Shown here piece after piece: positions 1-8,450 of a stretch of DNA of 64,000 nt (the stretch's first letter is position 1; each line of letters starts with the position of its first letter). The notes under the pieces are model-generated. The model saw only the letters and a list, made by a program, of their open reading frames with translations, was not told the origin of the DNA and did no database searches. The position numbers were made by a program, and so were the translations under genes. Origin of the DNA: Sporosarcina sp. FSL K6-3457 (GTDB taxonomy: Bacteria > Bacillota > Bacilli > Bacillales_A > Planococcaceae); assembly GCF_038007285.1 (NCBI RefSeq), contig NZ_JBBOWX010000001.1:2063501-2127500 (forward strand). The letters run 5' to 3'.

Positions 1-1
1 T

Positions 2-1987
2 GCAAAAGGGACAGCAATGGCACCAGATATTTTGATTTTCGTGCTAGATACGGCAAAATCATTCAAAAATCATGGAAACCATTTTAGTAAATTTGAAACG
101 ACTGCCTTGATGATCAAAGCTAAAAAAGATGTAGATGTCTTGGCAATGGCGGTTGATTTGAAAGAGTTTCATGGGAATTTACGTGTCGATGTAATGGAAC
201 AAGAGGAATTCGTGGAACAGAATATGAATTCATTAGCTTTATTTATAGTTGTCATGTCAGTGCTTGTTTTGCTTGTGACATCGTTGATGGTCTTATCGAA
301 TTTTGAGTTATTCATGTATAAAAATAGAAATCAACTTGCGATTATGCGAGCAATGGGAGCGAAAACGAAGCAAATTGCTAAAATCGTCTGGGTGCAAAGT
401 GCTCTGATTAATATACTAGGAACGACTTGTGGTTTGTTCCTTGCCATGTTAGCTCATCAGTTTGTCCAGCCTTTATTGGAAAGGTTACTTTCATTTGAAC
501 ATAAGGTGGCGACATTTAATGTAGGAGTCGCCTTGATAGTTGTTGTAATGAGTGCAATTATCGTTCAACTTTTTCTAAGTATCCCTGTGTATAAATCAAC
601 CAAAATGTTACCACTTATGATGATGCAAGCGAATGAAAAAATTGATTTTGGTCATCGAGCGGGTCATCGGAAAATAGGCAAGCTCTTACTGTTTGTGGCC
701 ATTTGCATCTTATTGCTGGGGATGTACGGTGTGAATGAAGATGTACAGGCGTTGCCGATCTTACTAGGCGCGCTACTGTTGCTCGCTTCGCTTTTTACGC
801 TATTTCCTGTCTACATTGTGCCGGTTATTAGATTCATACTCCCGTTCATAAAAAGGGTATGTGGGACAGAAGCGTATATAGCTGTACAAAATTTTATTCC
901 ACAAGTTAGACAGAATACTTTTGTCATGCTGTCAATTAGTGTGTTAATGATGATTACGGTTGTTGGATCTGTTCTCATGACGACAATTCAGCACAATAAT
1001 GTGAAGTATATCGATAGCCAATTTTCTACGTCAATTGTAGTGAAAAGCCGAATCTATGAGTCGGAGATCGATGGTGTAAGATTGAGTGAGGAAATACGGG
1101 CGGCGCTTCCGGCTGTCGAGGTAAGTGCAGTGAGTCATCTTTATGGTACTGAATTGTTGTTTCGGGGGCAACCAATTGTCTATGATTATGTGTTGGCAAA
1201 TGTGAAAGGTTTGGAACGCATGGGTTTAGTGCCTACAATCAGGGAGTTTACAGAGCAAACGGTGATTATTTCACCACAGTTTGCGAAAGATCATCGTGTA
1301 GCGATTGGAGATACTTTTGACATAGGGATGTACTTGTTTGACAAGCAAAGAATGGACTATACGGCAACGATTGTCGTTGGGCAAATTGCCGACACAACTT
1401 TTCAGGCAGATGTTGTCTTTGATTGGCAAGTACAGGGGCTATATCCTGAATTTATTCCGTTTGATAGATTGTATGTCCAAGCGGAAAATGAAGAGACAAC
1501 GATTTCAGTGCTTGAACAGTATAAAAGTCAGTATCCTGCGTTGCAAATTCATACACATGCAAAGGCATCTGAAGAAGCGAAGGAAATGTTTGTGCAGCGT
1601 TGGTCTATTTTCATAGTGGTCTTACTAGCACTTGTGCTTGCGGTTATGGTAGGAGTAGGCAATACACTTATGAATACTCTCTATTCAAAACGCAAAGAGT
1701 TCGCAGTGTTACGAACGATTGGCGTTAGGCCTTGGGGGATTGTACAAATCATGGTTACACAAGTTGTATTGTATGTGCTCATTGGGTTGCTGTTTGGCGG
1801 AGTATGCGGCTTGCTGTTATCGTTTGTTATTTCATTGATTGATATGGGTGGTTATGCAGTGAATGGTTGGCTGATTTTGTCTGTAGGATTGTCAATGTTG
1901 GTTAGTAGTATCCTGATTGTTGTTCCGATGGGACGTAAGATAGGGCGGCAAAATATTAGTGTAGAAATGAAACAGGATAATAAGTGA
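2..1987 (+). CDS. FtsX/MacB-type ABC transporter permease, 5' end outside window
   Basis: The reading frame is open to the left edge, so the gene is cut at its 5' end; the first ATG inside the window is at 17 and gives 656 residues. Two FtsX-type membrane modules are visible. The first (about residues 70-195) has the cytoplasmic motif NQLAIMRAMGAKTKQI followed by helices. The second, at the C-terminus (about 530-640), has the matching motif KEFAVLRTIGVRPWGI. Several helices (220-330) and a large extracytoplasmic domain (about 335-525) lie between them. Duplicated FtsX domains in one chain fit lipoprotein- or peptide-exporting permeases that pair with a separate ATPase, which is expected just upstream and is not visible here. 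The substrate cannot be predicted. The gene ends at a strong bidirectional terminator. Confidence 0.85.
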   Translation, partial: AKGTAMAPDILIFVLDTAKSFKNHGNHFSKFETTALMIKAKKDVDVLAMAVDLKEFHGNLRVDVMEQEEFVEQNMNSLALFIVVMSVLVLLVTSLMVLSNFELFMYKNRNQLAIMRAMGAKTKQIAKIVWVQSALINILGTTCGLFLAMLAHQFVQPLLERLLSFEHKVATFNVGVALIVVVMSAIIVQLFLSIPVYKSTKMLPLMMMQANEKIDFGHRAGHRKIGKLLLFVAICILLLGMYGVNEDVQALPILLGALLLLASLFTLFPVYIVPVIRFILPFIKRVCGTEAYIAVQNFIPQVRQNTFVMLSISVLMMITVVGSVLMTTIQHNNVKYIDSQFSTSIVVKSRIYESEIDGVRLSEEIRAALPAVEVSAVSHLYGTELLFRGQPIVYDYVLANVKGLERMGLVPTIREFTEQTVIISPQFAKDHRVAIGDTFDIGMYLFDKQRMDYTATIVVGQIADTTFQADVVFDWQVQGLYPEFIPFDRLYVQAENEETTISVLEQYKSQYPALQIHTHAKASEEAKEMFVQRWSIFIVVLLALVLAVMVGVGNTLMNTLYSKRKEFAVLRTIGVRPWGIVQIMVTQVVLYVLIGLLFGGVCGLLLSFVISLIDMGGYAVNGWLILSVGLSMLVSSILIVVPMGRKIGRQNISVEMKQDNK

Positions 1988-1996
1988 GTTGTGAAA

Positions 1997-2037
1997 GTAG
2001 ACAAGAGACTGCTCATCGTGAGTAGTCTCTTGTCTAC
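1997..2037. terminator. bidirectional terminator
   Basis: A 19-bp stem (1997-2015 with 2019-2037, one G-T wobble) and a 3-nt loop sit between two convergent genes. It ends directly at the stop codon of the minus-strand protease gene. Confidence 0.85.
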
Positions 2038-2823
2038 TTATTCATCTGCTTGTTTTTGATAATAAGCATCAATCGGTACAAAAAGTCCAACCTTGCCATA
2101 CGTTTCATGATCTAATGTAGCAAATACAACCCCGATCACTTGGCCATCATGATTCAAGACAGGACTTCCACTATTGCCACGATAAACGGGTGCTTTCATC
2201 ATCACGACAGGTTCATCCCAATCGCTTAACTGAAGATAATCAATAACGGTTCCCTCATTGGCAATGCTTGTGAATTTTAACGGATTACCGATAAAATAGA
2301 CGGGCTCGTCGTCTGTAAATGTTGCCTGGTCGGCGAGTTCCAAATAGGGCAAGTCTTCTCCATCTATTTGCAATACAGCGAGGTCAATAGATGGGTATGT
2401 ATCGATAACATTGGCAGTAAACAACCCTTTACCTGGGAAGGAGACTGTTACCTTGCTATTTCCTTCGATAACATGATTATTTGTTAAAAGGGTTCCGTCA
2501 CTAGAAATGGCGAATCCCGTGCCTTTACTATCAGCGGTTGTAATGACGACGACGGATTTTTTATAGGCGGCAATATCGTCTTGTGCTGATAATCTCGCAG
2601 AGGTCTTTACGAATTCAATCGCTGGAATTGAATAGACTTCAAAAATCACTGCAAAAGTATTAAAGGTTAACATACTTGCAATGAGCCAGAACAGCCATTT
2701 AGGAAAAGGGTGTTTGGGCTTGTGCTGTTCTTGGTCAGCATTGGCAAGCGCCTGCCGTTGCGCCTCTAGCACAAGGTCTTGTAGCTCATCATCGTCTATT
2801 TCTTCCTGTTCGTTGTTGTTCAA
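2038..2823 (-). CDS. membrane-anchored trypsin-like serine protease (S1C/HtrA-like, no PDZ)
   Basis: A 261-residue protein with an acidic cytoplasmic N-terminus, one membrane helix (about 43-62) and an extracytoplasmic trypsin-like domain. The triad is visible: His117 in TNNHV, Asp147 in SIDLAV and Ser218 in GNSGSP. HtrA/DegP proteases usually carry a C-terminal PDZ domain, which is absent; the protein stops right after the protease fold. The likely role is surface protein quality control or regulated cleavage, but the substrate is unknown. The start codon is TTG (complement of 2821-2823), preceded by AGGATG at good distance; a nearer GTG runs into a stop. It appears monocistronic. Confidence 0.85.
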   Translation of the reverse strand: MNNNEQEEIDDDELQDLVLEAQRQALANADQEQHKPKHPFPKWLFWLIASMLTFNTFAVIFEVYSIPAIEFVKTSARLSAQDDIAAYKKSVVVITTADSKGTGFAISSDGTLLTNNHVIEGNSKVTVSFPGKGLFTANVIDTYPSIDLAVLQIDGEDLPYLELADQATFTDDEPVYFIGNPLKFTSIANEGTVIDYLQLSDWDEPVVMMKAPVYRGNSGSPVLNHDGQVIGVVFATLDHETYGKVGLFVPIDAYYQKQADE

Positions 2824-2903
2824 GGAATCACATCCTAACTCATAAGCATAGTTCGTATGATTACATTATACATGAAGTTTGCGATATATTTTGGAAACAA
2901 ATT

Positions 2904-3980
2904 TTACACGATATGATGGGCAAATAGAGCTACTGTCAGCAACACCGATTGCAAAATCAACAGGCTTAATAGAAATTTTTTGAAAGATTTATTCTTCATG
3001 GTCGTGGAAATCGGATATGTATGAGAATGGTCGTTGAGTGAATGCTGTAAAGGCAATAGCTGATAGTAAGTGAAAAATAGTATTGGAAAAATGATTAGCC
3101 AGCCGTAAGTAGGCACGAAATAGATAATCGTACAACCGATGATAGTGAGTCGTATATATAAATAATAAAATTCATTGTACCGAACAAATAAATGGGCAAA
3201 TAAGTATGTGTAAGCAGAAGCTTGTTGATAAAAAATAACTCTTTTGATAATCCAGCTCAACAACATACGGGGTTTGAATGCATATGTAAGTTGGGGAACA
3301 TCAATATATAGGTGAATAAATTTGTATATCTTTTCTAAAACCTTTTCCTCGCGATGTATTAGAAAATCCCAATTGACTCCTGTTGTTTTATCATTTATTA
3401 CATAAAACCAAAGCACGAGAGTAATCATTAATAGACTTCCTGCAATTAGCCAACTACCGACAAATAGCAAATAGAGAATGGTGCTGAATAATAAAAAGCG
3501 AATCACTTTATGAATGACCAATTGTAATGGGGTGGCTAGCCATTGCTCGACCCATATAAGGCGAATATTTAAGATGATTAAGCCCAAGGAAATAATCATT
3601 ACAGTCGTATTCAAGTGAAACATTGGACTGGTAATCATTAGTAAAGGTCCCAACTGCATGGCGTGAATACTTGCACTATAGATCATTGATTTTCTGAAAT
3701 AGGGAGATAATCTCGCCTCAGCGGGCATTAAAAAGATGACGTCCGCTTGTTTCAAAAATGTTCGAATCCCTGTTGTTAGGAAAAATAAAGCAATAACAAG
3801 TGCTGCGATGAGTTCAGTTGGAAAAGACACAGGTATCCATTGAAGAAATTTTATATAATAATAAAGAAAAACAGCTCCGAATATTATAAGTGAATAGACA
3901 ACACTCATCGTAATGATTGAAAAATAACGAATGATTTCACTGTAATACTCTTTCAAACGTTTGCCCCATATGGAGTTCAT
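2904..3980 (-). CDS. EcsB-like ABC transporter permease
   Basis: A 358-residue, strongly hydrophobic protein with about eight membrane helices. The N-terminal pattern (short basic KRLKEYYSEIIRYF start, then helices, then a QADVIFLMPAE segment before a YF motif) resembles Bacillus EcsB, the membrane partner of the EcsA ATPase. EcsAB influences protein secretion, peptidase activity and competence in Bacillus. No ATPase gene lies next to it, so it is an orphan here or uses an ATPase encoded elsewhere. The family call rests on remembered sequence character, not on a search. The gene has its own upstream region of about 190 bp. Confidence 0.6.
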   Translation of the reverse strand: MNSIWGKRLKEYYSEIIRYFSIITMSVVYSLIIFGAVFLYYYIKFLQWIPVSFPTELIAALVIALFFLTTGIRTFLKQADVIFLMPAEARLSPYFRKSMIYSASIHAMQLGPLLMITSPMFHLNTTVMIISLGLIILNIRLIWVEQWLATPLQLVIHKVIRFLLFSTILYLLFVGSWLIAGSLLMITLVLWFYVINDKTTGVNWDFLIHREEKVLEKIYKFIHLYIDVPQLTYAFKPRMLLSWIIKRVIFYQQASAYTYLFAHLFVRYNEFYYLYIRLTIIGCTIIYFVPTYGWLIIFPILFFTYYQLLPLQHSLNDHSHTYPISTTMKNKSFKKFLLSLLILQSVLLTVALFAHHIV

Positions 3981-4110
3981 GTTCTTTCACCTCAGTTTCA
4001 GAAAGGAATCTATAGACGCAAAGTAGAGCGCAAGTCCACAAACATTTATTTTACTATATTTTTTCAGATTATGCATGCCGTGGTTTATGTGAAGAAATCT
4101 GCTATATGTA

Positions 4111-4158
4111 AATAGCCTCATTGTCTGTACTGTTTAAAGTACAGACAATGAGGTTATT
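4111..4158. terminator. hairpin terminator
   Basis: A 21-bp stem (4111-4131 with 4138-4158, one wobble) and 6-nt loop, followed by a T-rich run on the plus strand. It lies just past the stop of the minus-strand DUF624 gene and may work in both directions. Confidence 0.75.
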
Positions 4159-4170
4159 TTTTGTGTATGG

Positions 4171-4743
4171 TCATATGCTTTGCCGTCTCTTGATCCGTGC
4201 AAATGCCCTGAAACTAATGTAGGTCGCCGCATATGCAAAGACGCTTCCGGTGAATAGTGGAATAATCCCAGGAAGGATGGTTGTAATGAGGAAGATGATT
4301 CCAGCTACAGCGCCAATAGCAATCACTTCGAGGGGTGATGTAATAGCGATGAAAAAGGACTGTTTGAAATACTGAAAGAACTTCAAGTCGAAATGTGTAT
4401 AGACAGGAAAGAAAAATAACAATGTGGCAATACCTGAAATCAGTATAAAAATTAAGACAGGGTATAGAAACACTAATTTTCCACTATTCAATTGCAAGAA
4501 ATAAAAATCAAAATAAAAGAAGTAGGCAATAAGTAAAAAAATCAATCCGAAACCATTTGCTTGTAAAAAGTAAGAGCGAAATGATGTCCAATAAGCAGGA
4601 AATATTTTAATGCTTTCTTCGTTTTTAATCAATTTACCAACAACTGAAAACATAGCCGCTGTTGCTGGAAAGATACCGAATATAATCAATCCAATGCTCG
4701 AAAATAGTATCCAGAGCACATTGATATAAGCCAATTCAATCAT
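4171..4743 (-). CDS. DUF624 (YesL-family) membrane protein
   Basis: A 190-residue protein with about five to six membrane helices. LAYINVLWILFSSIGLIIFG and then IFPATAAMF match the conserved N-terminal signature of the DUF624/YesL family, whose genes usually sit beside carbohydrate ABC transporters. That fits the sugar importer beginning 430 bp away in the opposite direction. The function in the family is unknown. The start is doubtful. The only ATG (4743) lies 24 nt from the nearest Shine-Dalgarno (AGGAG, complement of about 4768-4772), and family members normally have about ten more residues. The open frame upstream encodes NRIAYK, which fits the family, so initiation may be at a non-ATG codon such as ATA at 4755. 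Confidence 0.75.
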   Translation of the reverse strand: MIELAYINVLWILFSSIGLIIFGIFPATAAMFSVVGKLIKNEESIKIFPAYWTSFRSYFLQANGFGLIFLLIAYFFYFDFYFLQLNSGKLVFLYPVLIFILISGIATLLFFFPVYTHFDLKFFQYFKQSFFIAITSPLEVIAIGAVAGIIFLITTILPGIIPLFTGSVFAYAATYISFRAFARIKRRQSI

Positions 4744-4889
4744 TTTATAAGCTATTCTATTAAACTTCTCCTAACCAACCAAATCTCTCACCTCTCAAAA
4801 TTAACTATATATTGAAAATGACTGAAATTGCAACTACATAATTTGCGGAAAAGGAAGGTGTTTACCAAATGAATGATAGCTAGTCTCTA

Positions 4890-4938
4890 ATTAAAGACGC
4901 TTTAGAGACTTGTCTCTTGATAAAGAATAATGTACTCT
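4890..4938 (+). promoter_or_regulatory. operator O1 and promoter of the sugar ABC operon
   Basis: The motif AAAGACG (4893-4899), six variable bases, then AGACTTGTCTC (4906-4916) and TTGATAAA contains a 6-bp-arm dyad AGAGAC-TT-GTCTCT (4904-4917). The same module occurs at 9937-9968. TTGTCT (4910-4915) can serve as the -35 box; 17 bp further is TACTCT (4933-4938), a weak -10 box. The operator thus covers the -35 box. The regulator encoded at 8451-9809 is the obvious candidate ligand (inference). About 230 nt of leader follow before the binding-protein gene. Confidence 0.65.
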
Positions 4939-5014
4939 GAAAACAAGTAATTCGATAATTCAGTAGTTTTTATGTATTGAGTAAGCTGTCATTTGAAGTG
5001 GAGATTGTTATAAG

Positions 5015-5028
5015 TGATAGCGCTTTCA
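5015..5028. promoter_or_regulatory. CcpA cre box
   Basis: TGATAGCGCTTTCA matches the catabolite-responsive element consensus TGWAARCGYTWNCW with one mismatch. It lies downstream of the O1 promoter and 140 bp before the sugar-binding protein gene, where it would act as a roadblock. Catabolite repression suits a sugar importer. Confidence 0.7.
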
Positions 5029-5167
5029 ATGGGGCGGTACCAATGTTTAAAAACATAGTGTGAAAAATCAAAACAACAAAGTTGCCGAATAGTTAGGGAG
5101 GTGCAAGTCATATAATACTAGTTCAACAGATTGAAAGTAGTCATATTCATAACAGTAGAGAGGGGTT

Positions 5168-6481
5168 ATGTTGATGAAAAAGTTTTGGTTTTTTCTAGTA
5201 CTCGTTTTGCTTGGGGCTTTGATTGTAGGGTGTAGTGCAGACGATACAGGGACAAAGGACGATGGGGCGACTGAGCCGGTAGAAACAGGCGAGGTAGAAG
5301 AACAAGGTCAAGAGGATGTTGCGAAAGAAGAAAGCTTGTCTGGGGAAATTACTGTTTGGGCACATCCTTTCACAGGTGACCAGGAAATAGAAGGGGCTAT
5401 GTGGAAAGAAATTATTGCTTCTTATGAAGACCAAAAGGGAGTAAAAGTAAACTTTGAACAAATTCCATGGGCAAACCGTGATCAAAAAGTACTGACAGCA
5501 CTAGCTGCGAACAATGGTCCGGATGTGTTCTATGTGATTCCTGACCAAATGCCACAGTATGCGGACGCAGGGATGCTATTAGCGCTAGATCCTTATTTAG
5601 AAGGCTTTGACATTGATGACTTCGTCGATACAGCATTGGTGTCTACTACTTGGAAGAATGAGTTATACGGACTGCCGATTTTACAAGAAGCGTACACATA
5701 TATTTATAATGTTGATGTTATTAAAGCAATTGGTGAAGACCCAGAAAAATTACCAGCAACGTGGGCCGAGTTTGAGCAATGGGCTCAAAAAGCGAAAGAC
5801 AAAGGCTATTATGCAACAAGTTTCCAAGGTGGAGGCTCTATGAACGGAACATTGTATCCATTCCTATGGCAAGCTGGCGGAAATGTTGTAACGGATAGTA
5901 ACGAAGTGTTGATCAATAACGAAGCAGGCGTAGAAGCATTTACATTTATTAAGAAAATGTATGATGAAGGCTGGATTCCAGCAGATTCAATTACGGCAAT
6001 GGAGCATGATGCGATTTGGGACAGTGGAAAGATGTTAGCTGTTCAAGGTTCAGGTATTTCAGTTAGTCGTTTATTGAACAATGAACTTTTTGACTTTGTC
6101 ATTGCACCACCGCTAAAAAACAAAGAGCAATTAACGTATGGTACTACAGGTATGTTCGTAGCGCCAATCAATACGGATAATCCAGCTGCAGCTGCAGAAT
6201 TCATCAAAGTGATGACAAATGCAGAAAATCAAAAGAAATTTAATACAGTCACTCAATATATCCCAACTCGGGAATCTGCCAAAGATATCTTTGGTGACCA
6301 AAAATATCTTGAACAGTTGGCTGGTTACACGCAATATGCATTGCCTGGGGTGATCCATCCTGAGGGACGAACAATTATGCCACTAATTCAGGCTGAGCTT
6401 CAAGCAATGCTTGAAGGCAAGAAAACACCTCAAGAAGCGGCCGATGCAGCCGCAGCTTCTGTTCAGTCGAAGATGAAATAA
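5168..6481 (+). CDS. sugar ABC transporter substrate-binding lipoprotein (family 1)
   Basis: A 437-residue extracellular solute-binding protein of the MalE/UgpB type. It has a basic start, a hydrophobic signal and the lipobox LIVGC, so it would be lipid-anchored at Cys22 and face outward. An acidic linker (about 24-58) precedes the binding domain beginning at SGEITVWAHPFTG. It captures a carbohydrate, identity unknown, for the two permeases downstream. The Shine-Dalgarno AGAGAGGGG ends only 3 nt before the ATG at 5168, so TTG 5171 or ATG 5174 is a likelier start. The gene is preceded by operator O1 and a cre box, and is separated from the permease genes by a hairpin. Confidence 0.92.
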   Translation: MLMKKFWFFLVLVLLGALIVGCSADDTGTKDDGATEPVETGEVEEQGQEDVAKEESLSGEITVWAHPFTGDQEIEGAMWKEIIASYEDQKGVKVNFEQIPWANRDQKVLTALAANNGPDVFYVIPDQMPQYADAGMLLALDPYLEGFDIDDFVDTALVSTTWKNELYGLPILQEAYTYIYNVDVIKAIGEDPEKLPATWAEFEQWAQKAKDKGYYATSFQGGGSMNGTLYPFLWQAGGNVVTDSNEVLINNEAGVEAFTFIKKMYDEGWIPADSITAMEHDAIWDSGKMLAVQGSGISVSRLLNNELFDFVIAPPLKNKEQLTYGTTGMFVAPINTDNPAAAAEFIKVMTNAENQKKFNTVTQYIPTRESAKDIFGDQKYLEQLAGYTQYALPGVIHPEGRTIMPLIQAELQAMLEGKKTPQEAADAAAASVQSKMK

Positions 6482-6521
6482 CGAAGGCATAAGCTGTAAT
6501 TAATAAATGAAGTAGTCCAAG

Positions 6522-6556
6522 CAAAGAGTTTGATCATTTAGCGATCAAGCTCTTTG
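6522..6556 (+). terminator. intercistronic hairpin after the binding-protein gene
   Basis: A 14-bp stem (6522-6535 with 6543-6556, one wobble) and a 7-nt loop, with only a short T run. Such partial terminators or mRNA stabilisers are common after binding-protein genes and give the lipoprotein higher expression than the permeases (inference for this locus). Confidence 0.7.
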
Positions 6557-6584
6557 TTACTAATGTATAGAATTAAGTGAAGGG

Positions 6585-7523
6585 GTGAGTACACTGAGTA
6601 AAGCATTGACTTCTAAAAAAAGTAAACTACCACTTGGGGAGAGGTTGAAGCGTGAATGGAAGCGTAATGCCATTGTTTATATTGTTTTAATTCCCGTTAT
6701 TATTCATTTTATTATTTTTCAAGTTTATCCATTTTTATTAAGTTTTTATTTAACTTTTATGGATTGGAAAGTAATTGGTGACCCTGAATTTGTAGGCCTC
6801 AAACATTGGAAGTATTTGTTGACTGATAAATTAGCTTGGAAGGCTATTTGGAATACAGTCATGTTTTCAGTCTATTATATTGTGCCAACGATGGCCTTGG
6901 GGCTCGTCCTTGCGCTCATTATTAATTCGGGGGTTAAATTCGCGGGCTTTTTCAAAGGGATTTTCTTCTTACCTGTTGTTACGTCCTTTGTTATTGTTGC
7001 GGGTATTTGGGGGTGGTTATTTAGGGGAACAGAAGCTGGGCTAATTAATTACCTACTCAGTTTTATAGGGATTGAACCTCAATTATTTTTATCGAATTCT
7101 AGCCAAGCGCTCGCGGTGTTGGCCGGTTTGAGTATTTTTAAAGTTGCTGGAACAACAATGATTTATTATTTTGCAGGACTTCAATCGATTGATCGAGGAT
7201 TGTATGAGGCAGCACGTATTGATGGCGCTTCGCCTTTGAAAATATTTTGGAATATCACATTTCCATTATTAAAGCCTATCCACTTTTACGTAGCAATCAC
7301 GACGACAATCGGTTCCTTTCAAATTTTCGATTCGGCCTACTTATTAACAGGCGGCGGGCCAAGTTATGCAACGACAACGATTGTCTATTATTTGTATGAA
7401 CAAGGATTTACTAGCCTGAATTTAAGCTATGCTTCTGTACTTTCTTATGTTTTATTTTCAATCATTTTAGTGATTTCCCTTGTTCAGCGGAAATACTTGG
7501 GCAAGGACTCCAACCATTATTAA
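6585..7523 (+). CDS. sugar ABC transporter permease (MalF/UgpA type)
   Basis: A 312-residue inner-membrane permease with six or more helices. The EAA loop is clear near residue 205: YEAARIDGASPLKIFWNITF, the contact site for the ATPase. It forms a heterodimeric channel with the next gene's product. The annotated GTG at 6585 overlaps the Shine-Dalgarno (AAGGGGTGAG); CTG at 6594 is better spaced and could be the true start. No ATPase gene accompanies this importer, as in many Bacillus sugar systems that share an MsmX-type ATPase. Confidence 0.92.
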   Translation: MSTLSKALTSKKSKLPLGERLKREWKRNAIVYIVLIPVIIHFIIFQVYPFLLSFYLTFMDWKVIGDPEFVGLKHWKYLLTDKLAWKAIWNTVMFSVYYIVPTMALGLVLALIINSGVKFAGFFKGIFFLPVVTSFVIVAGIWGWLFRGTEAGLINYLLSFIGIEPQLFLSNSSQALAVLAGLSIFKVAGTTMIYYFAGLQSIDRGLYEAARIDGASPLKIFWNITFPLLKPIHFYVAITTTIGSFQIFDSAYLLTGGGPSYATTTIVYYLYEQGFTSLNLSYASVLSYVLFSIILVISLVQRKYLGKDSNHY

Positions 7524-7555
7524 TAGACGGTCGCATATAGAAAGGAGACTGACAA

Positions 7556-8362
7556 ATGGTAAAAAAAATCATCACGTATATAGCGTTATTTATTTTGGGA
7601 TTCTGTTTTCTATTACCCTTTGCAATCATGATTTTAGGCTCTTTTAAAGATGTACAATTTGCACAGCTAGATCCTCTTTTTTGGATACCTGACGATCCGA
7701 CAATGAAAAACTATATCTATATTATGAGAGATGGCATGTTTGTACGCTGGATTCTCAACTCGGTTATTATTACCGTTATCCCAGTAGCTACTCAAATGCT
7801 ATTTTGTGCAGTTTTAGGTTATATTTTTGCAAAAAAACAATTTATTGCACGGGAAACAATATTTTGGATTTTCATGGCGGTTATCATGATTCCGCAACAG
7901 CTATTAATCATCCCAAAGTATATTATGTTCTCTGATTTCGGTTGGATCAATACATATTGGGCATTGATCGTTCCAGAGTTATGGGGAATTATGGGCGTCT
8001 TTTTAGTGAGACAGTTTTTACAAAGTATACCGAACGACCTGGAAGAAGCTGCCTATATCGATGGTGCGAATGATATTCAAATATTTTTTAAGGTTATTTT
8101 ACCGCTCGCGGTGCCAGTCGTCGCAACAGTCGGCACATTTTCCTTTATTTCGAACTGGAATGATTTGTTCCAGCCATTGATTTATTTGACGCAAGAGAAG
8201 ATGTTTCCGATCACGCTTGGGTTAGCATCAATGCTTGGGAAAGAAGGGAATTTTGGCATTGAAATGGCTGGTTCAGCGGTGTCCTTTATCCCAACTTTTC
8301 TCATTTTCTTATTCTTCCAGCGTTATTTTACAGAAGGCATTCAAATGTCTGGGATGAAATAA
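7556..8362 (+). CDS. sugar ABC transporter permease (MalG/UgpE type)
   Basis: A 268-residue permease of the carbohydrate CUT1 class. The first helix begins at about residue 7, and the EAA loop EEAAYIDGANDIQIFFKVIL lies near residue 163. AGGAG sits 10 nt before the ATG. It is the third and last gene of the importer operon, 32 bp after the first permease gene. The operon ends at the bidirectional hairpin at 8412-8441 that it shares with the convergent regulator gene. Confidence 0.92.
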   Translation: MVKKIITYIALFILGFCFLLPFAIMILGSFKDVQFAQLDPLFWIPDDPTMKNYIYIMRDGMFVRWILNSVIITVIPVATQMLFCAVLGYIFAKKQFIARETIFWIFMAVIMIPQQLLIIPKYIMFSDFGWINTYWALIVPELWGIMGVFLVRQFLQSIPNDLEEAAYIDGANDIQIFFKVILPLAVPVVATVGTFSFISNWNDLFQPLIYLTQEKMFPITLGLASMLGKEGNFGIEMAGSAVSFIPTFLIFLFFQRYFTEGIQMSGMK

Positions 8363-8411
8363 TAAAATTCAAGGGACTGGAGGTCTTATTTATCTTTGAG
8401 ATATTAAAAAA

Positions 8412-8441
8412 CACTGGTAAGAAGTACTTTTCTTACCAGTG
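8412..8441. terminator. bidirectional terminator
   Basis: A perfect 12-bp stem (8412-8423 with 8430-8441) and a 6-nt loop between the importer operon and the convergent regulator gene. The A run on its left becomes the U tail for the minus-strand transcript. Confidence 0.8.
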
Positions 8442-8450
8442 GCATGGTAT

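Noticed and set aside
5082..5116. Second promoter before the sugar-binding protein (TATAAT at 5111)
   Set aside because: The nearest -35-like box TTGCCG is 23 bp away; the O1 promoter is better formed.
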